Shown here piece after piece: positions 42,888-52,558 of a stretch of DNA of 64,000 nucleotides. Each line of letters begins with the position of its first letter. Position 1 is the stretch's first letter. The position numbers and the translations under genes were made by a program. The notes beneath the pieces are model-generated. The model saw only the letters and a list, made by a program, of their open reading frames with translations, did no database searches and was not told where the DNA came from. Origin of the DNA: Streptococcus halichoeri (GTDB lineage Bacteria; Bacillota; Bacilli; Lactobacillales; Streptococcaceae); the NCBI RefSeq assembly GCF_009870755.1, contig NZ_WLZU01000004.1:34262-98261 (forward strand). Direction: 5' to 3'.

Positions 42888-45350
42888 TTATTTAAAATAG
42901 GCAGCAAAGACTTCTTGTTCTGAAATTGTTTCTGAGAGGAAAGAACCATTGCTTGTGCGATCAGATAAGCCAAGCTCTGTTAAATCTTGTTCATAGTGTT
43001 GTCCAGTCTTACTGATGACCTGCAAGATTTGGCTGGTGGCTTGCGGTTTGTCCTCAACTGGTTGGAACAAATCAATGGCCCCTGGCTCTTTTGCAGCAAA
43101 AACAGGGCCGGCAGTAAAGACACGGTGAGGTTTTGTTTTTAGCTCTCGTAACACTTGCAAACCTCGATTGGCGCGGCTAGTTACAGGGATGGCTGTTTGA
43201 GCTGTCCGCTTGAGGCTACCACGTTGGGTTAAGAGATAAAAGCTATCCGTTGTTGTTTTGAAAGCTGCCCTGATGACATCTTCTTTTTTTAGATTCATAG
43301 CCTTGACTCCTGCAGACTTCAGACCTTGAATCGGCACTTCATCAATACTAAAACGAAGGGCATACCCCAGATAAGACACAAGCATCAGTGCCTCGCCAGC
43401 ACTTGGTTGGATGGTGATAACAGCATCTTGGTCACCTTTTAATTTGGCATATTTTGTTGATTTAGAGCGATAGGTGCGCCATGGTTGCAGTTCTGTGCGC
43501 TCAAAACGTTTGACTTGTCCAAGTTTTGTGACACAATAATAAATCCCTGCATCAAAATGATCAACTATCTCAGCATATACGATAACTTCATTATTAGCAA
43601 AGTTCGTAAGGGTCTGCGACAGATGTTCTCCAATGTCTTTCCACTTGATGTCTTGCAATTCATGGACCGGCCGGTAAATGACATTGCCCAGATTGGTAAA
43701 AAGTAACAAGTGTTGTGTGGTCTTAGCTGCTTGCACTAACACAATACAATCATCTTCACGTTTACCAATTTCTTCCAGCGTTGAGGCGTTAAAAGAACGC
43801 GGACTCGTCCGCTTAAGATAGCCATCTTTAGTAACACTGACAAAGGTTTCTTCCTCAACAATTAAGCTAGCTGTATCAATTTCGATCGTTTGTGCTTCTT
43901 TTTGCAATTCGGAGCGCCGCGGATTGGCAAAGCGCTTTTTGACTTCGCGCAGCTCTTTTTTCATGACGTGATACATGGTCGTTTCATCGGCAATAATAGC
44001 AGCTAAAGTGGTAATGAGCTCGCGCAGCTCTTTTTCTTCATCTTGCAAGGTAACAATGTCGGTGTTCGTTAAACGATACAATTGCAAGGTAACAATGGCT
44101 TCTGCTTGTTCTTCTGAGAAGTCATAGCTGACCTTTAAGTTTTCTTTAGCATCAGCCTTATTATCAGAAGCCCGAATTAACGCAATGACCTCATCCAAAA
44201 TTGAGAGAACACGAATCAGCCCGTCAACAATATGTAAGCGTTTTTCAGCTTTGTCTTTATCATATTTAGACCGTTGAATGATAATCGATCTACGGTGGGC
44301 AATGTAGCTGGTGAGCATCTTGATCAAGCCGACTTGCTTGGGTGTATAATGATCAATGGCTACCATGTTGAAATTATAATTGATTTGGAGATCGGTATAC
44401 TTTAAAAGATAATTCAAGACAGTTTGACAATCGGCGTCTTTTTTCAGTTCGATTGCAATCCGTAAGCCTGTTCGGTCTGATTCATCTCGCACTTCCGCAA
44501 TGCCTGGGACCTTATTGTTGACTCTGACATCATCAATCTTTTTCACTAAAACAGATTTATTGATTTCATAGGGGATTTCAGTAACAATAATTTGTTGCCT
44601 TCCACCTTTTAGTGTTTCGATTTCCGTTTTCGAGCGCACCACAACACGGCCCTTACCTGTTTCGTAGGCTTTTTGAATATCAGCAGTGCCTTGAATGATA
44701 GCGCCAGTTGGAAAATCAGGACCCGGTAAGAAAGTCATCAATTTATCAACCGTGGCTTTAGGATGATCGATCAAATAAACCACTGCATCAATAACCTCAG
44801 CCAGATTATGTGGCGGAATGTCTGTAGCGTAGCCGGCTGAGATACCAGTTGCCCCATTAACTAGTAAGTTGGGAAAGGCTGCCGGAAGAACAGTAGGTTC
44901 TTTTTCCGTATCATCAAAGTTCCAAGCAAAGGGAACGGTGTTTTTTTGAATATCTTGTAGCAAATAATCGGCAATTTCTGAAAGACGGGCTTCAGTATAC
45001 CGCATTGCTGCTGGTGGATCGCCATCCATTGAACCATTATTTCCGTGCATTTCCACCAGGATTTCCCGATTTTTCCAATCCTGCGACATCCGCACCATGG
45101 CATCATAAATAGACGAATCCCCATGAGGATGGAAATTCCCCATGATATTACCAACAGACTTGGCTGATTTGCGATAGCCCTTATCAAAGGTATTCCCATC
45201 TTTATTCATGGAATAAAGAATTCGCCGCTGAACTGGTTTTAAACCATCACGAATATCAGGCAAGGCCCGCTCTTGGATGATGTACTTGGAATAACGTCCA
45301 AAACGTTCTCCCATAATGTCTTCAAGCGACATGTTTTGAATGTTTGACAT
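42888..45350 (-). CDS. parC: DNA topoisomerase IV subunit A
   Basis: 820 residues. The catalytic domain starts MSNIQNMSLEDIMGERFGRY; the quinolone region reads HPHGDSSIYDAM with Ser79 and Asp83, the susceptible form. The active-site Tyr is in AMRYTEARLS near 115-125. The C-terminal beta-pinwheel (about 490-800) has repeats such as GYLKRTSPRSF and GQVKRFERTEL. It decatenates chromosomes with ParE. It starts at ATG 45350; the TTG a few codons upstream gives no better context. It is separated from parE by an unknown gene and a terminator. Confidence 0.96.
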   Translation of the reverse strand: MSNIQNMSLEDIMGERFGRYSKYIIQERALPDIRDGLKPVQRRILYSMNKDGNTFDKGYRKSAKSVGNIMGNFHPHGDSSIYDAMVRMSQDWKNREILVEMHGNNGSMDGDPPAAMRYTEARLSEIADYLLQDIQKNTVPFAWNFDDTEKEPTVLPAAFPNLLVNGATGISAGYATDIPPHNLAEVIDAVVYLIDHPKATVDKLMTFLPGPDFPTGAIIQGTADIQKAYETGKGRVVVRSKTEIETLKGGRQQIIVTEIPYEINKSVLVKKIDDVRVNNKVPGIAEVRDESDRTGLRIAIELKKDADCQTVLNYLLKYTDLQINYNFNMVAIDHYTPKQVGLIKMLTSYIAHRRSIIIQRSKYDKDKAEKRLHIVDGLIRVLSILDEVIALIRASDNKADAKENLKVSYDFSEEQAEAIVTLQLYRLTNTDIVTLQDEEKELRELITTLAAIIADETTMYHVMKKELREVKKRFANPRRSELQKEAQTIEIDTASLIVEEETFVSVTKDGYLKRTSPRSFNASTLEEIGKREDDCIVLVQAAKTTQHLLLFTNLGNVIYRPVHELQDIKWKDIGEHLSQTLTNFANNEVIVYAEIVDHFDAGIYYCVTKLGQVKRFERTELQPWRTYRSKSTKYAKLKGDQDAVITIQPSAGEALMLVSYLGYALRFSIDEVPIQGLKSAGVKAMNLKKEDVIRAAFKTTTDSFYLLTQRGSLKRTAQTAIPVTSRANRGLQVLRELKTKPHRVFTAGPVFAAKEPGAIDLFQPVEDKPQATSQILQVISKTGQHYEQDLTELGLSDRTSNGSFLSETISEQEVFAAYFK

Positions 45351-45395
45351 AAGTTTAAGAGGCAAAGGATTTTGAAAAAGCGTCTAAAACTAGAA

Positions 45396-45432
45396 AAATC
45401 GGTGACAGCCTTATTTTATTATCAGCCGATTT
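45396..45432. terminator. Terminator between the unknown gene and parC
   Basis: AAATCGG/CCGATTT with a 23-base interior and T-rich flanks on both strands. It implies that parC has its own promoter. Confidence 0.6.
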
Positions 45433-45572
45433 GTTTTTGACTAACTTTTCCACCTATGCTCAAATCCTTTCTTAAAGTTAACGTAAGAAAAAACTAGGAA
45501 ATCACTAGAAAACCGAGACTCCCTAAAAAGGCAATTCCCCCTAAAATGATGTAGAAAAAAGCAATAAGTCAC

Positions 45573-46379
45573 CTAAATTCGCACTAAAAAGCGATAGACT
45601 GTTTCACTCCATCCTACTAATCCCTCTTTGTTATAAGGTAAGTAAAAGCATCTTGTTTTAAATGTTTCAGGAATAATTCCCTCAAACAAGGAGGCCTGCT
45701 CTTGAGGAATAATACACGCTTTTAAATAAGTCAATGGCAGCTCATCTTTCACTTTTGCAGGATGATAGCCATCAAAAAGGTAATGATCTAATGATGTCAC
45801 CTCCTCATAATCAAAGTGAAAGCTCACACCTGGAATAAAGGCTTCGTTTAGCTCTCTATCATTGGGTAAATGACCAAGCAATCTTTCCATAGCTAAACGA
45901 TAACCAGAACTAGTATTTGACCAGCCTAACATCACGTATTCAAAATAATCTGCAGGATCACCAGCAGCATTTCGTGGGTCGCAAACCAACTCCTTAGCAG
46001 TAAGTTGGAAGGCCTTGACTGCTGATAGTAGTTTTCCTGATTTAAAGATTGCTACGGCTGTATCTACTGTACACACATGACTAAGCCAATTACTATAGAC
46101 TGCCTGACCAGAAATAGCATAGGTAGATGCTACCTTTGGCTGGCTAGGAGTGAAAGGAAACTGGCCTGAATAATCTTGTAGGTACTGATTGATTGCTCTT
46201 AAAATCACCTTATCTTGACAGATTATTTGAGTTTGCCTGTGATGCATTTTTTCATAAGCACAAAAAGCAGCTATCTTTTCTAACTCCCAGGCTTGGATGA
46301 AAGGATAGGTCTCTAAGGCCAAATAATAGGTTCCTTCCCATTGAAGGCTATAATTGTTTTGCCAAATAACTAACTTCAC
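45573..46379 (-). CDS. Protein of unknown function between parE and parC
   Basis: 268 residues with no motif I can name with confidence. The N-terminal 90 residues are Trp/Tyr/Gln-rich. A central segment has SHVCTVDTAVAIFKSGKLLSA followed by AAGDPADYFEYVMLGW, which loosely recalls the His-containing, short-helix entry of DarT/DUF4433-type ADP-ribosyltransferases, but this is only a resemblance. The start is GTG at 46379, 5 bases after an ideal AGGAGG; the ATG upstream lacks one. No membrane segment or signal peptide. Soluble cytoplasmic protein of unknown role. Confidence 0.7.
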   Translation of the reverse strand: MKLVIWQNNYSLQWEGTYYLALETYPFIQAWELEKIAAFCAYEKMHHRQTQIICQDKVILRAINQYLQDYSGQFPFTPSQPKVASTYAISGQAVYSNWLSHVCTVDTAVAIFKSGKLLSAVKAFQLTAKELVCDPRNAAGDPADYFEYVMLGWSNTSSGYRLAMERLLGHLPNDRELNEAFIPGVSFHFDYEEVTSLDHYLFDGYHPAKVKDELPLTYLKACIIPQEQASLFEGIIPETFKTRCFYLPYNKEGLVGWSETVYRFLVRI

Positions 46380-46562
46380 AAAGCCCTCCTTTCCTAAGGA
46401 AATCATTGCTAGTGGGCAGCTGATGAAGAATAAGCGATTCTCTCACCAAAAATTAATCTTACACTGATGACTTGTATCTGCAAAAATAAAACTGGTACTA
46501 CTTTTAAACTTAGATAGGAAGAGCCTGGCAGATTTCAAAAAGTATCAAGTCAGCCTTCATTA

Positions 46563-48512
46563 TTAAAAAACAGTATTTTCTTCTAGGGTAAAGGTGACAT
46601 TATCTTCAATCCATTGGCGTCTAGGAGCTGGTTTGTCACCCATCAAAATGGAGACGCGGCGCTCTGCTCGGGCCAAATCATCAATCGTTACACGAATCAG
46701 TGTGCGACTATCAGGATCCATAGTGGTTTCCCATAATTGATCAGCATTCATCTCTCCAAGCCCTTTGTACCGCTGCAGACTGGCTCCTTTGCCAAATGAC
46801 TTGCGCAGATCTTCCAATTCCCCATCCGTCCAAGCATAAGCCACTTTCGCCGTTTTTCCCTTACCTTTAGACATTTTATAGAGTGGTGGCAGGGCAATAT
46901 ACACATGGCCTTCTTCAACTAAGGGGCGCATATAGCGGTAAAAAAAGGTCAACAGCAAAGTTTGAATGTGGGCCCCATCTGTATCAGCATCGGTCATGAT
47001 GATGATCTTGTCATAATTGATGTCCTCAATGGTGAAGTCAGCCCCAACACCTGCACCAATCGTATAGACCATGGTGTTGATTTCTTCGTTTTTGAGAATA
47101 TCAGCCATCTTAGCCTTCTCAGTATTGAGGACCTTACCACGTAAAGGTAAGATTGCCTGAAATTTGCGGTCGCGGCCTTGTTTGGCTGAGCCACCCGCGG
47201 AATCCCCTTCGACCAGGTATAATTCATTTTTCCTAGGATTTTTCGACTGAGCAGGGGTGAGTTTGCCCGATAAGAGCCCCTTATCTTTCTTAGACTTCTT
47301 ACCATTGCGGGAGTCATCACGGGCCTTACGCGCAGCCTCACGTGCATCACGCGCCTTGATCGCCTTACGAATCAAATTAGTCGCCAATTCACCATTTTCT
47401 AAGAGAAAATAGGTTAGCTTTTCCGATACAATCCCATCAACTACTGGACGCGCAAGGGGGCTTCCAAGCTTGTCCTTGGTTTGGCCTTCAAATTGTAAAT
47501 GTTGTTCAGGAACTAAGATGGAAAGGACTGCTGATAAGCCTTCACGGTAGTCAGAACCTTCTAAGTTTTTATCTTTTTCTTTAAGCAGGTTGGTCTTTCG
47601 GGCATAGTCGTTCATGACTTTTGTTATCGCTGATTTGAGACCTGTTTCATGGGTCCCACCATCTCGTGTGCGAACATTATTCACAAAGGAGAGAATATTA
47701 TCAGAAAAACCATCATTATATTGAATGGCTACTTGGACCTGAAAGTCTTGCTCTTGCCCCTCAATATAAATAACTGGGGTCAGGGTTTCTTTATCTTCAT
47801 TTAAATATTCGACAAAATCTTGCACACCATTTTCATAGTGAAATTCTTGCACTAGTGGCTCAGCCCCTCGCAAATCAGTCAATGTCATTTTGACATTTTT
47901 TAACAAGAAGGCGGACTCTTTTAAGCGCTCAGCAATCGTGTTGGTCTTAAAATCAGTAGTTGAAAAAATGGTATCATCTGGCAAGAAGGTGACTTTTGTC
48001 CCTGTTTTAGTTTTGGGCGCACTCGCAATTTTTTTTAAAGTGGTTACCGGTTTGCCACCATTTTCAAACCGCTGACGATACACAGCACCATCGCGAGTAA
48101 TTTCAACTTCTAGCCATTTAGAAAGCGCATTCACTACCGATGAGCCAACCCCATGCAGACCTCCAGAGGTCTTATAGCCCCCTTGTCCGAACTTTCCTCC
48201 GGCATGGAGAACGGTGAAAATGACTTGTACTGTGGGAATACCCATTTTGTGGGTTCCAGTAGGCATCCCCCGCCCACAGTCAGCAACACTCACCGAGCCA
48301 TCTTTATTTAAGGTCACATCAATCGCATCACCAAAACCTGATAGGGCTTCATCAACAGCATTATCCACGATTTCCCAAATCAAATGATGAAGACCCGTGG
48401 CGTCTGTTGAGCCAATATACATGCCGGGACGTTTGCGGACCGCATCCAACCCTTCTAGTACCTGAATGGCATCATCATTATAATTATTAATTGTTATTTC
48501 TTCTTTAGCCAA
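46563..48512 (-). CDS. parE: DNA topoisomerase IV subunit B
   Basis: 649 residues, full length. GHKL ATPase motifs: EIVDNAVDEALSGF (about 46-59), the DCGRGMPTG box (about 78-86), GGLHGVGSSVVNALS (about 117-131). TOPRIM: ELYLVEGDSAGGSAKQGRDR (about 427-446) and MTDADTDGAHIQTLLLTFFYR (about 504-524). The start is TTG at 48512, six bases after GGAGG; no ATG gives a sensible N-terminus (AKEEITINNYN). Divergent from plsY. Confidence 0.95.
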   Translation of the reverse strand: MAKEEITINNYNDDAIQVLEGLDAVRKRPGMYIGSTDATGLHHLIWEIVDNAVDEALSGFGDAIDVTLNKDGSVSVADCGRGMPTGTHKMGIPTVQVIFTVLHAGGKFGQGGYKTSGGLHGVGSSVVNALSKWLEVEITRDGAVYRQRFENGGKPVTTLKKIASAPKTKTGTKVTFLPDDTIFSTTDFKTNTIAERLKESAFLLKNVKMTLTDLRGAEPLVQEFHYENGVQDFVEYLNEDKETLTPVIYIEGQEQDFQVQVAIQYNDGFSDNILSFVNNVRTRDGGTHETGLKSAITKVMNDYARKTNLLKEKDKNLEGSDYREGLSAVLSILVPEQHLQFEGQTKDKLGSPLARPVVDGIVSEKLTYFLLENGELATNLIRKAIKARDAREAARKARDDSRNGKKSKKDKGLLSGKLTPAQSKNPRKNELYLVEGDSAGGSAKQGRDRKFQAILPLRGKVLNTEKAKMADILKNEEINTMVYTIGAGVGADFTIEDINYDKIIIMTDADTDGAHIQTLLLTFFYRYMRPLVEEGHVYIALPPLYKMSKGKGKTAKVAYAWTDGELEDLRKSFGKGASLQRYKGLGEMNADQLWETTMDPDSRTLIRVTIDDLARAERRVSILMGDKPAPRRQWIEDNVTFTLEENTVF

Positions 48513-48632
48513 GAGTGACCTCCAGTTTTTTCATCCTTTTTATCTTACAAGTTTTTTAAGAAATTTGCAAAATCTTTTCTATCATTTATCCAGAAAATCG
48601 GTTTAGCACTCTAGTCGGTTCATTTAAAGATG

Positions 48633-48641
48633 TGCTATAAT
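48633..48641 (+). promoter_or_regulatory. Extended -10 promoter of plsY, seven bases before the start codon
   Basis: TGCTATAAT, with perfect TATAAT at 48636-48641. ATG begins at 48649, so transcription should start at or one base before the ATG and leave no leader. Confidence 0.75.
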
Positions 48642-48648
48642 ACTAACT

Positions 48649-49293
48649 ATGAAAATAACCTTACTCATCATTTTTTCTTATTTGCTAGGTTCCATACCAA
48701 CGGGACTATGGATCGGTCAAGGCTTTTATCAGACCAACTTACGCGAACATGGTTCTGGTAATACTGGCACCACCAATACCTTTCGTATCTTAGGCTTTAA
48801 GGCCGGCTTAGCTACACTTTTTATTGATATACTTAAGGGTACTATTCCAACTATCTTACCTGGTATTTTAGGCGTTATTGGCCTTTCTCCGATTGTTTTT
48901 GGTTTTTTTGCGGTCATTGGCCATACTTTTCCCATTTTTGCAAATTTCAAAGGGGGCAAGGCCGTAGCGACCAGTGCTGGGGTGGTCCTAGGCTATTCTC
49001 CCTTATATTTCTTACTGTTAGCCCTGTTGTTTGTTGTCATCCTCTATCTTTATAGCATGATTTCCTTGGCCAGCATCAGTTTAGCTATTTTTGCAGTAAT
49101 AAGTGTCTGTGTTTTTCCGGGATTTTCCTTTATTTTAGTTCGCTATGATTTATTTTTGATTAGCATCGTTGGAATCCTGGCTAGTCTGATTGTTTATCGG
49201 CACAAGGACAACATCACACGCATTCGTGAGCACCGAGAAAATGTCGTTCCCTGGGGGCTCAATCTTAGTAAGCAAAAACCCACTCAGCAATAG
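48649..49293 (+). CDS. plsY: Glycerol-3-phosphate acyltransferase PlsY
   Basis: 214 residues, about five to six membrane helices. Three conserved motifs of PlsY are visible: [11 protein letters not shown] (about 15-25), [16 protein letters not shown] (about 35-50) and the [12 protein letters not shown] box (about 102-113). It transfers acyl from acyl phosphate to glycerol-3-phosphate, the first step of phospholipid synthesis. No Shine-Dalgarno sequence is present and the -10 lies 7 bases upstream, so it is probably translated from a leaderless mRNA. A bidirectional terminator follows. Confidence 0.94.
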   Translation: MKITLLIIFSYLLGSIPTGLWIGQGFYQTNLREHGSGNTGTTNTFRILGFKAGLATLFIDILKGTIPTILPGILGVIGLSPIVFGFFAVIGHTFPIFANFKGGKAVATSAGVVLGYSPLYFLLLALLFVVILYLYSMISLASISLAIFAVISVCVFPGFSFILVRYDLFLISIVGILASLIVYRHKDNITRIREHRENVVPWGLNLSKQKPTQQ

Positions 49294-49325
49294 CAGGTTT
49301 TTTGCATAAACACATTTTCCATCAT

Positions 49326-49366
49326 AAAAAGGAGTTTAGACTGTTTAGCAGTCCAGCTCCTTTTTC
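49326..49366. terminator. Bidirectional terminator between plsY and pyrC
   Basis: AAAAAGGAG...GACTG pairs with CAGTC...CTCCTTTTT, closing a TTTAG loop. T-runs on both strands. Confidence 0.82.
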
Positions 49367-49373
49367 TTTGAGA

Positions 49374-50642
49374 TTATGCTTCAAACACAATTTGCCCACG
49401 GCAAATGGTATAATGGACCTTGCCTTTTAAGCGTTCACCAATAAAGGGGGAATTAGCAGCCTTAGAGGCAAATGTCGAACTTACGATCCGATCGGCATCA
49501 GGATCAAAAATCAGGACATCAGCAGGTCCACCAACTTGGAGATAACCTGCATCAAATTGGTACAAACGTGCAGGATTAATGGTCATTTTAGCCAACAAGT
49601 CGCTTAAAGTCAAATGACCTGGTTCAACTAAGGCTGTAAGTCCAAGTGACAGGGCCGTCTCTAGACCAGTCATACCAGAAGGAGCCTGACAAATATCTGT
49701 AACCTGTTTTTCCTCTCTGTGGTGGGGAGCATGGTCAGTCGCAATAATGGAAATGGTGTTAGCCTTTAAACCTTCAATGACGGCTAAGCGATCAGCCTCT
49801 GTTCGTAATGGAGGATTCATCTTGGCATTAGCGCCAGCCATCAGCAGCAAGTCTTCTGTTTTTGAGAAATGCTGAGGCGTTGCCTCAGCGGTTACCTGAG
49901 CCCCCAATTCTTGCGCGAAAGCCACTAGTTTAACGGCTTGGGCAGTGGATAAGTGCTGAATATGGAGATGAGCTTGGCTGCCATAGGCAATCATCACGTC
50001 CCGGGCAACCATGCTATATTCTGCCATCGCTGTGGCGCCTTGGCAATGGAAATGCTGGACGGCAATATGCTCATTGAGCCCTAAGACACCATTGAGTGTG
50101 GGGTCTTCTTCATGTACTGCAACAAAGGTTCCACAAGCCTTGGCCGCTTTCAAAGCGTCCCGAAGAAGGCCAGCATCTGTCAATGGCATGCCATCGTCTG
50201 AAAAGCTGACTGCCCCAGCTTGCTTAAGTGTAGCAAAATCCGTTAAGGTTTGCCCATCAAAGTTGTGTGTGACACTGGCGTTGGTATAAATGTTAATGGG
50301 TTCTTTACGGGCGCTAGTCAAAACAGCTTCAAGGGTTGCACGAGTAGAGATGGTGGGCTGAGTATTAGCCATCATAACTACTGATGTGAAGCCGCCAGCC
50401 GCTGCTGCTAAAGCTCCTGTATGGATGTCTTCTTTGTGCGTTTGACCTGGCTCACGAAAGTGCACATGAATATCAACCAAACCTGGTGCAAGGACCAGCC
50501 CTGTTGCATCAATCACCTGTGCTGCGGGTTCTTCAATCTTGGCAGACATGGCACGAATCCGGCCCTCATTGATTAACACATCTAATTTTTGATCCAGACC
50601 CGAAGCAGGATCAAGCACACGCCCATTTTTTATTAGTAACAT
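49374..50642 (-). CDS. pyrC: Dihydroorotase
   Basis: 422 residues, class I type. Metal-binding [16 protein letters not shown] (about 57-72), the carbamylated-type region in [12 protein letters not shown] (about 88-99), HIQHLST (about 229-235) and the catalytic IATDHAPHH (about 300-308). It closes carbamoyl-aspartate to dihydroorotate in pyrimidine synthesis. It begins 22 bp after the DUF1398 gene and may be read with it. No PyrR element was seen directly before it. Confidence 0.95.
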   Translation of the reverse strand: MLLIKNGRVLDPASGLDQKLDVLINEGRIRAMSAKIEEPAAQVIDATGLVLAPGLVDIHVHFREPGQTHKEDIHTGALAAAAGGFTSVVMMANTQPTISTRATLEAVLTSARKEPINIYTNASVTHNFDGQTLTDFATLKQAGAVSFSDDGMPLTDAGLLRDALKAAKACGTFVAVHEEDPTLNGVLGLNEHIAVQHFHCQGATAMAEYSMVARDVMIAYGSQAHLHIQHLSTAQAVKLVAFAQELGAQVTAEATPQHFSKTEDLLLMAGANAKMNPPLRTEADRLAVIEGLKANTISIIATDHAPHHREEKQVTDICQAPSGMTGLETALSLGLTALVEPGHLTLSDLLAKMTINPARLYQFDAGYLQVGGPADVLIFDPDADRIVSSTFASKAANSPFIGERLKGKVHYTICRGQIVFEA

Positions 50643-50663
50643 AGAAACCTCTGCTTGTGTATC

Positions 50664-51047
50664 TTATTGTGGTATCTGTTCAACAATCAAAGCAGTTTCA
50701 CTTTGATCATAGTAGCTGCATGTCATCGCCTGTAGATCACTAACCCATTTATAAATACCAGCGGCTGCCATGTCTTGACAAAAGGCTTCAAAGTTACTTT
50801 GACCAGCCTGGTGGCGCGCCAAATCAGCCTGAGCTGCCGCAAGATTACTCCTAGCAGCAATTTCCGACCTGACCTGATAGCCATTAGTGATCAGCACTTG
50901 ATCCGCACTCTGGTAACTAACTTCTCCTCGATCAATGAAAACTGTATAGCGCAACATGCCCATAGCTTTAAAGGCCTGGATTAATTTTGGAAAATCTGGT
51001 CCAGTAAATTGCTGATGAGCTGCTTGAATGTCTGCTTTGTTTAGCAC
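50664..51047 (-). CDS. DUF1398 family protein
   Basis: 127 residues. It fits the DUF1398 (COG5562) pattern: FPKLIQAFKAMGMLRYTVFI (about 20-40), the tyrosine-rich middle, and FCQDMAAAGIYKWVSDLQAMTCSYYD (about 92-118). Its function is unknown. The start is GTG at 51047, supported by AAAAGGAGACAAG; the longer frame runs into ung and is not needed. It lies between ung and pyrC in the same direction. Confidence 0.78.
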   Translation of the reverse strand: MLNKADIQAAHQQFTGPDFPKLIQAFKAMGMLRYTVFIDRGEVSYQSADQVLITNGYQVRSEIAARSNLAAAQADLARHQAGQSNFEAFCQDMAAAGIYKWVSDLQAMTCSYYDQSETALIVEQIPQ

Positions 51048-51123
51048 CTTGTCTCCTTTTTTCTTAGTAAAAGCACTGCATAGCATAGCAATGGCTAGCG
51101 CATTTTTTGAGATGATTCCTGGC

Positions 51124-51777
51124 TCATCGCAACCAATCAATTTGGGATAGCCCAGCTTGTTGCAAAAAAGTATTGGTCCGCGAAAATGGCTTACTGCCAA
51201 AAAAACCACGGTGGGCGGACAGCGGACTTGGATGGGGACTTTCAATAATATAGTGGTGCGGCTGGGTAATCAGAGCCTTTTTTTTGCGGGCATAACCACC
51301 CCATAAGATAAACACAACAGGACTCGTTTTATCATTGGCAAGCTTAATAACCGCATCCGTAAAAGGCTCCCAAATCCTATTGGCATGGCCATTGGCCTGA
51401 TGCTCAGGCACAGTTAAGCAGGCGTTTAACAAAAGAACTCCTTGCTCTGCCCAAGGACGCAAATCATGGTGCTTACGTTGACCAATATCGCTTGCTAATT
51501 CCTTAAGAATATTTTGTAAGGAAGGCGGTGCTGGGATGTGATCTGGAACCGAAAATGACAAGCCTTGTGCCTGACCAGGACCATGGTAAGGATCCTGACC
51601 AAGGAGAATGACCTTAGTTTCTTCGTAGGGTGTTGCCTTAAGCGCCGCAAAAACTTTCTCTCGTGGCGGATAAACCACTCCTGCTTGATAGACCTGGTCG
51701 AGAAAATGGTTAATCCTAGCAAAATAAGCCTGTGGCAGTGCTGCTTTTAATTTGTCATGCCAGGTAGAGTGAATCAT
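51124..51777 (-). CDS. ung: Uracil-DNA glycosylase
   Basis: 217 residues. Family 1 UDG motifs: the water-activating [18 protein letters not shown] (about 59-76), LLLNACLTV (about 115-123) and the [10 protein letters not shown] loop (about 181-190). It removes uracil from DNA. The start at 51777 has AAAGGATGATATTA in front. Confidence 0.96.
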   Translation of the reverse strand: MIHSTWHDKLKAALPQAYFARINHFLDQVYQAGVVYPPREKVFAALKATPYEETKVILLGQDPYHGPGQAQGLSFSVPDHIPAPPSLQNILKELASDIGQRKHHDLRPWAEQGVLLLNACLTVPEHQANGHANRIWEPFTDAVIKLANDKTSPVVFILWGGYARKKKALITQPHHYIIESPHPSPLSAHRGFFGSKPFSRTNTFLQQAGLSQIDWLR

Positions 51778-51849
51778 TAAATATCATCCTTTCATTGCTA
51801 AAATGCGACCCCAATCAGTCAATTATTATTTATTTTATCATAATTACCC

Positions 51850-51885
51850 CTAAAAAAGCCCACTTTTCTTAAAAAGTGAGTCTTT
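51850..51885 (-). terminator. Terminator overlapping the ABC permease 3' end
   Basis: CACTTTTT/AAAAGTGG stem on the minus strand with the permease stop codon inside it, followed by GCTTTTTTAGG. Confidence 0.7.
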
Positions 51886-52549
51886 TTGTGACCTTTTTAT
51901 GGTCATAAGTCAACTGCGCTTCCAGCCAGTACTGCGCCTTCTCCAAACCAACTGAAATGAGCCAATAAATCACAGCCACAAGGATATACATGGACATGTA
52001 GTCCCACTCCCTGCCACCAATAATTTTGGCATTTTGGAATATGTCAGGGACTGTAATCATAGCAGCCAGTGAGGAGGATTTGACCATATCAATCACCACA
52101 TTCCCCAACGGTGGAACAGCAATGCGTAAGGCCTGTGGTACAATAATTTTGCTGACAATAATTCGCTGAGGTAAGCCCAAGGCTTGCGCAGCTTCCCATT
52201 GTCCATGAGAAATAGCGGCCATAGCTGAACGCAGAATTTCAGCAATAAAAGCTGCACTAACCAAGGAAAAACCAAAATAAGCACAAAGCAAAGCTGGCCA
52301 CTGCAAACCATAATAAGGTAGCCCAAAATACAGCACAAAGAGGACCACAATCATCGGAACACCACGAAAAAAAGAAATATAAGCCTTGGTCAGTTTTGGC
52401 AGCAACCAATTGGAACTTTGCCGCATCAAAGCAAAGCCAAAACCAAGAATTAATCCCGTGGCAAAGCTAGCAGCTGAAATGCCTAAAGTATAGGGCAAGC
52501 CTCTTAACACAAAGGGAAAGCTTTTGAGAATAAGGGCAACATTAATCAT
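51869..52549 (-). CDS. Amino-acid ABC transporter permease
   Basis: 226 residues of the His/Glu/Gln/Arg (HisM/GlnP) permease type, about five membrane helices. The EAA loop is visible as EAAQALGLPQRIIVSKIIVPQALRIAVPPLGN (about 138-170). It starts 9 bp after the binding-protein gene, with AAGGACCTTTT before it. There is no ATPase gene next to this pair, so it must share an ATPase encoded elsewhere or be an incomplete operon. Confidence 0.9.
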   Translation of the reverse strand: MINVALILKSFPFVLRGLPYTLGISAASFATGLILGFGFALMRQSSNWLLPKLTKAYISFFRGVPMIVVLFVLYFGLPYYGLQWPALLCAYFGFSLVSAAFIAEILRSAMAAISHGQWEAAQALGLPQRIIVSKIIVPQALRIAVPPLGNVVIDMVKSSSLAAMITVPDIFQNAKIIGGREWDYMSMYILVAVIYWLISVGLEKAQYWLEAQLTYDHKKVTKRLTF

Positions 52550-52558
52550 AAAAGGTCC

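Noticed and set aside
45466..45545. Short hydrophobic minus-strand frame (FFYIILGGIAFLGSLGFLVIS)
   Set aside because: It looks like one membrane helix but has no ATG, GTG or TTG start in frame and no ribosome binding site; noted only as a possible relic.
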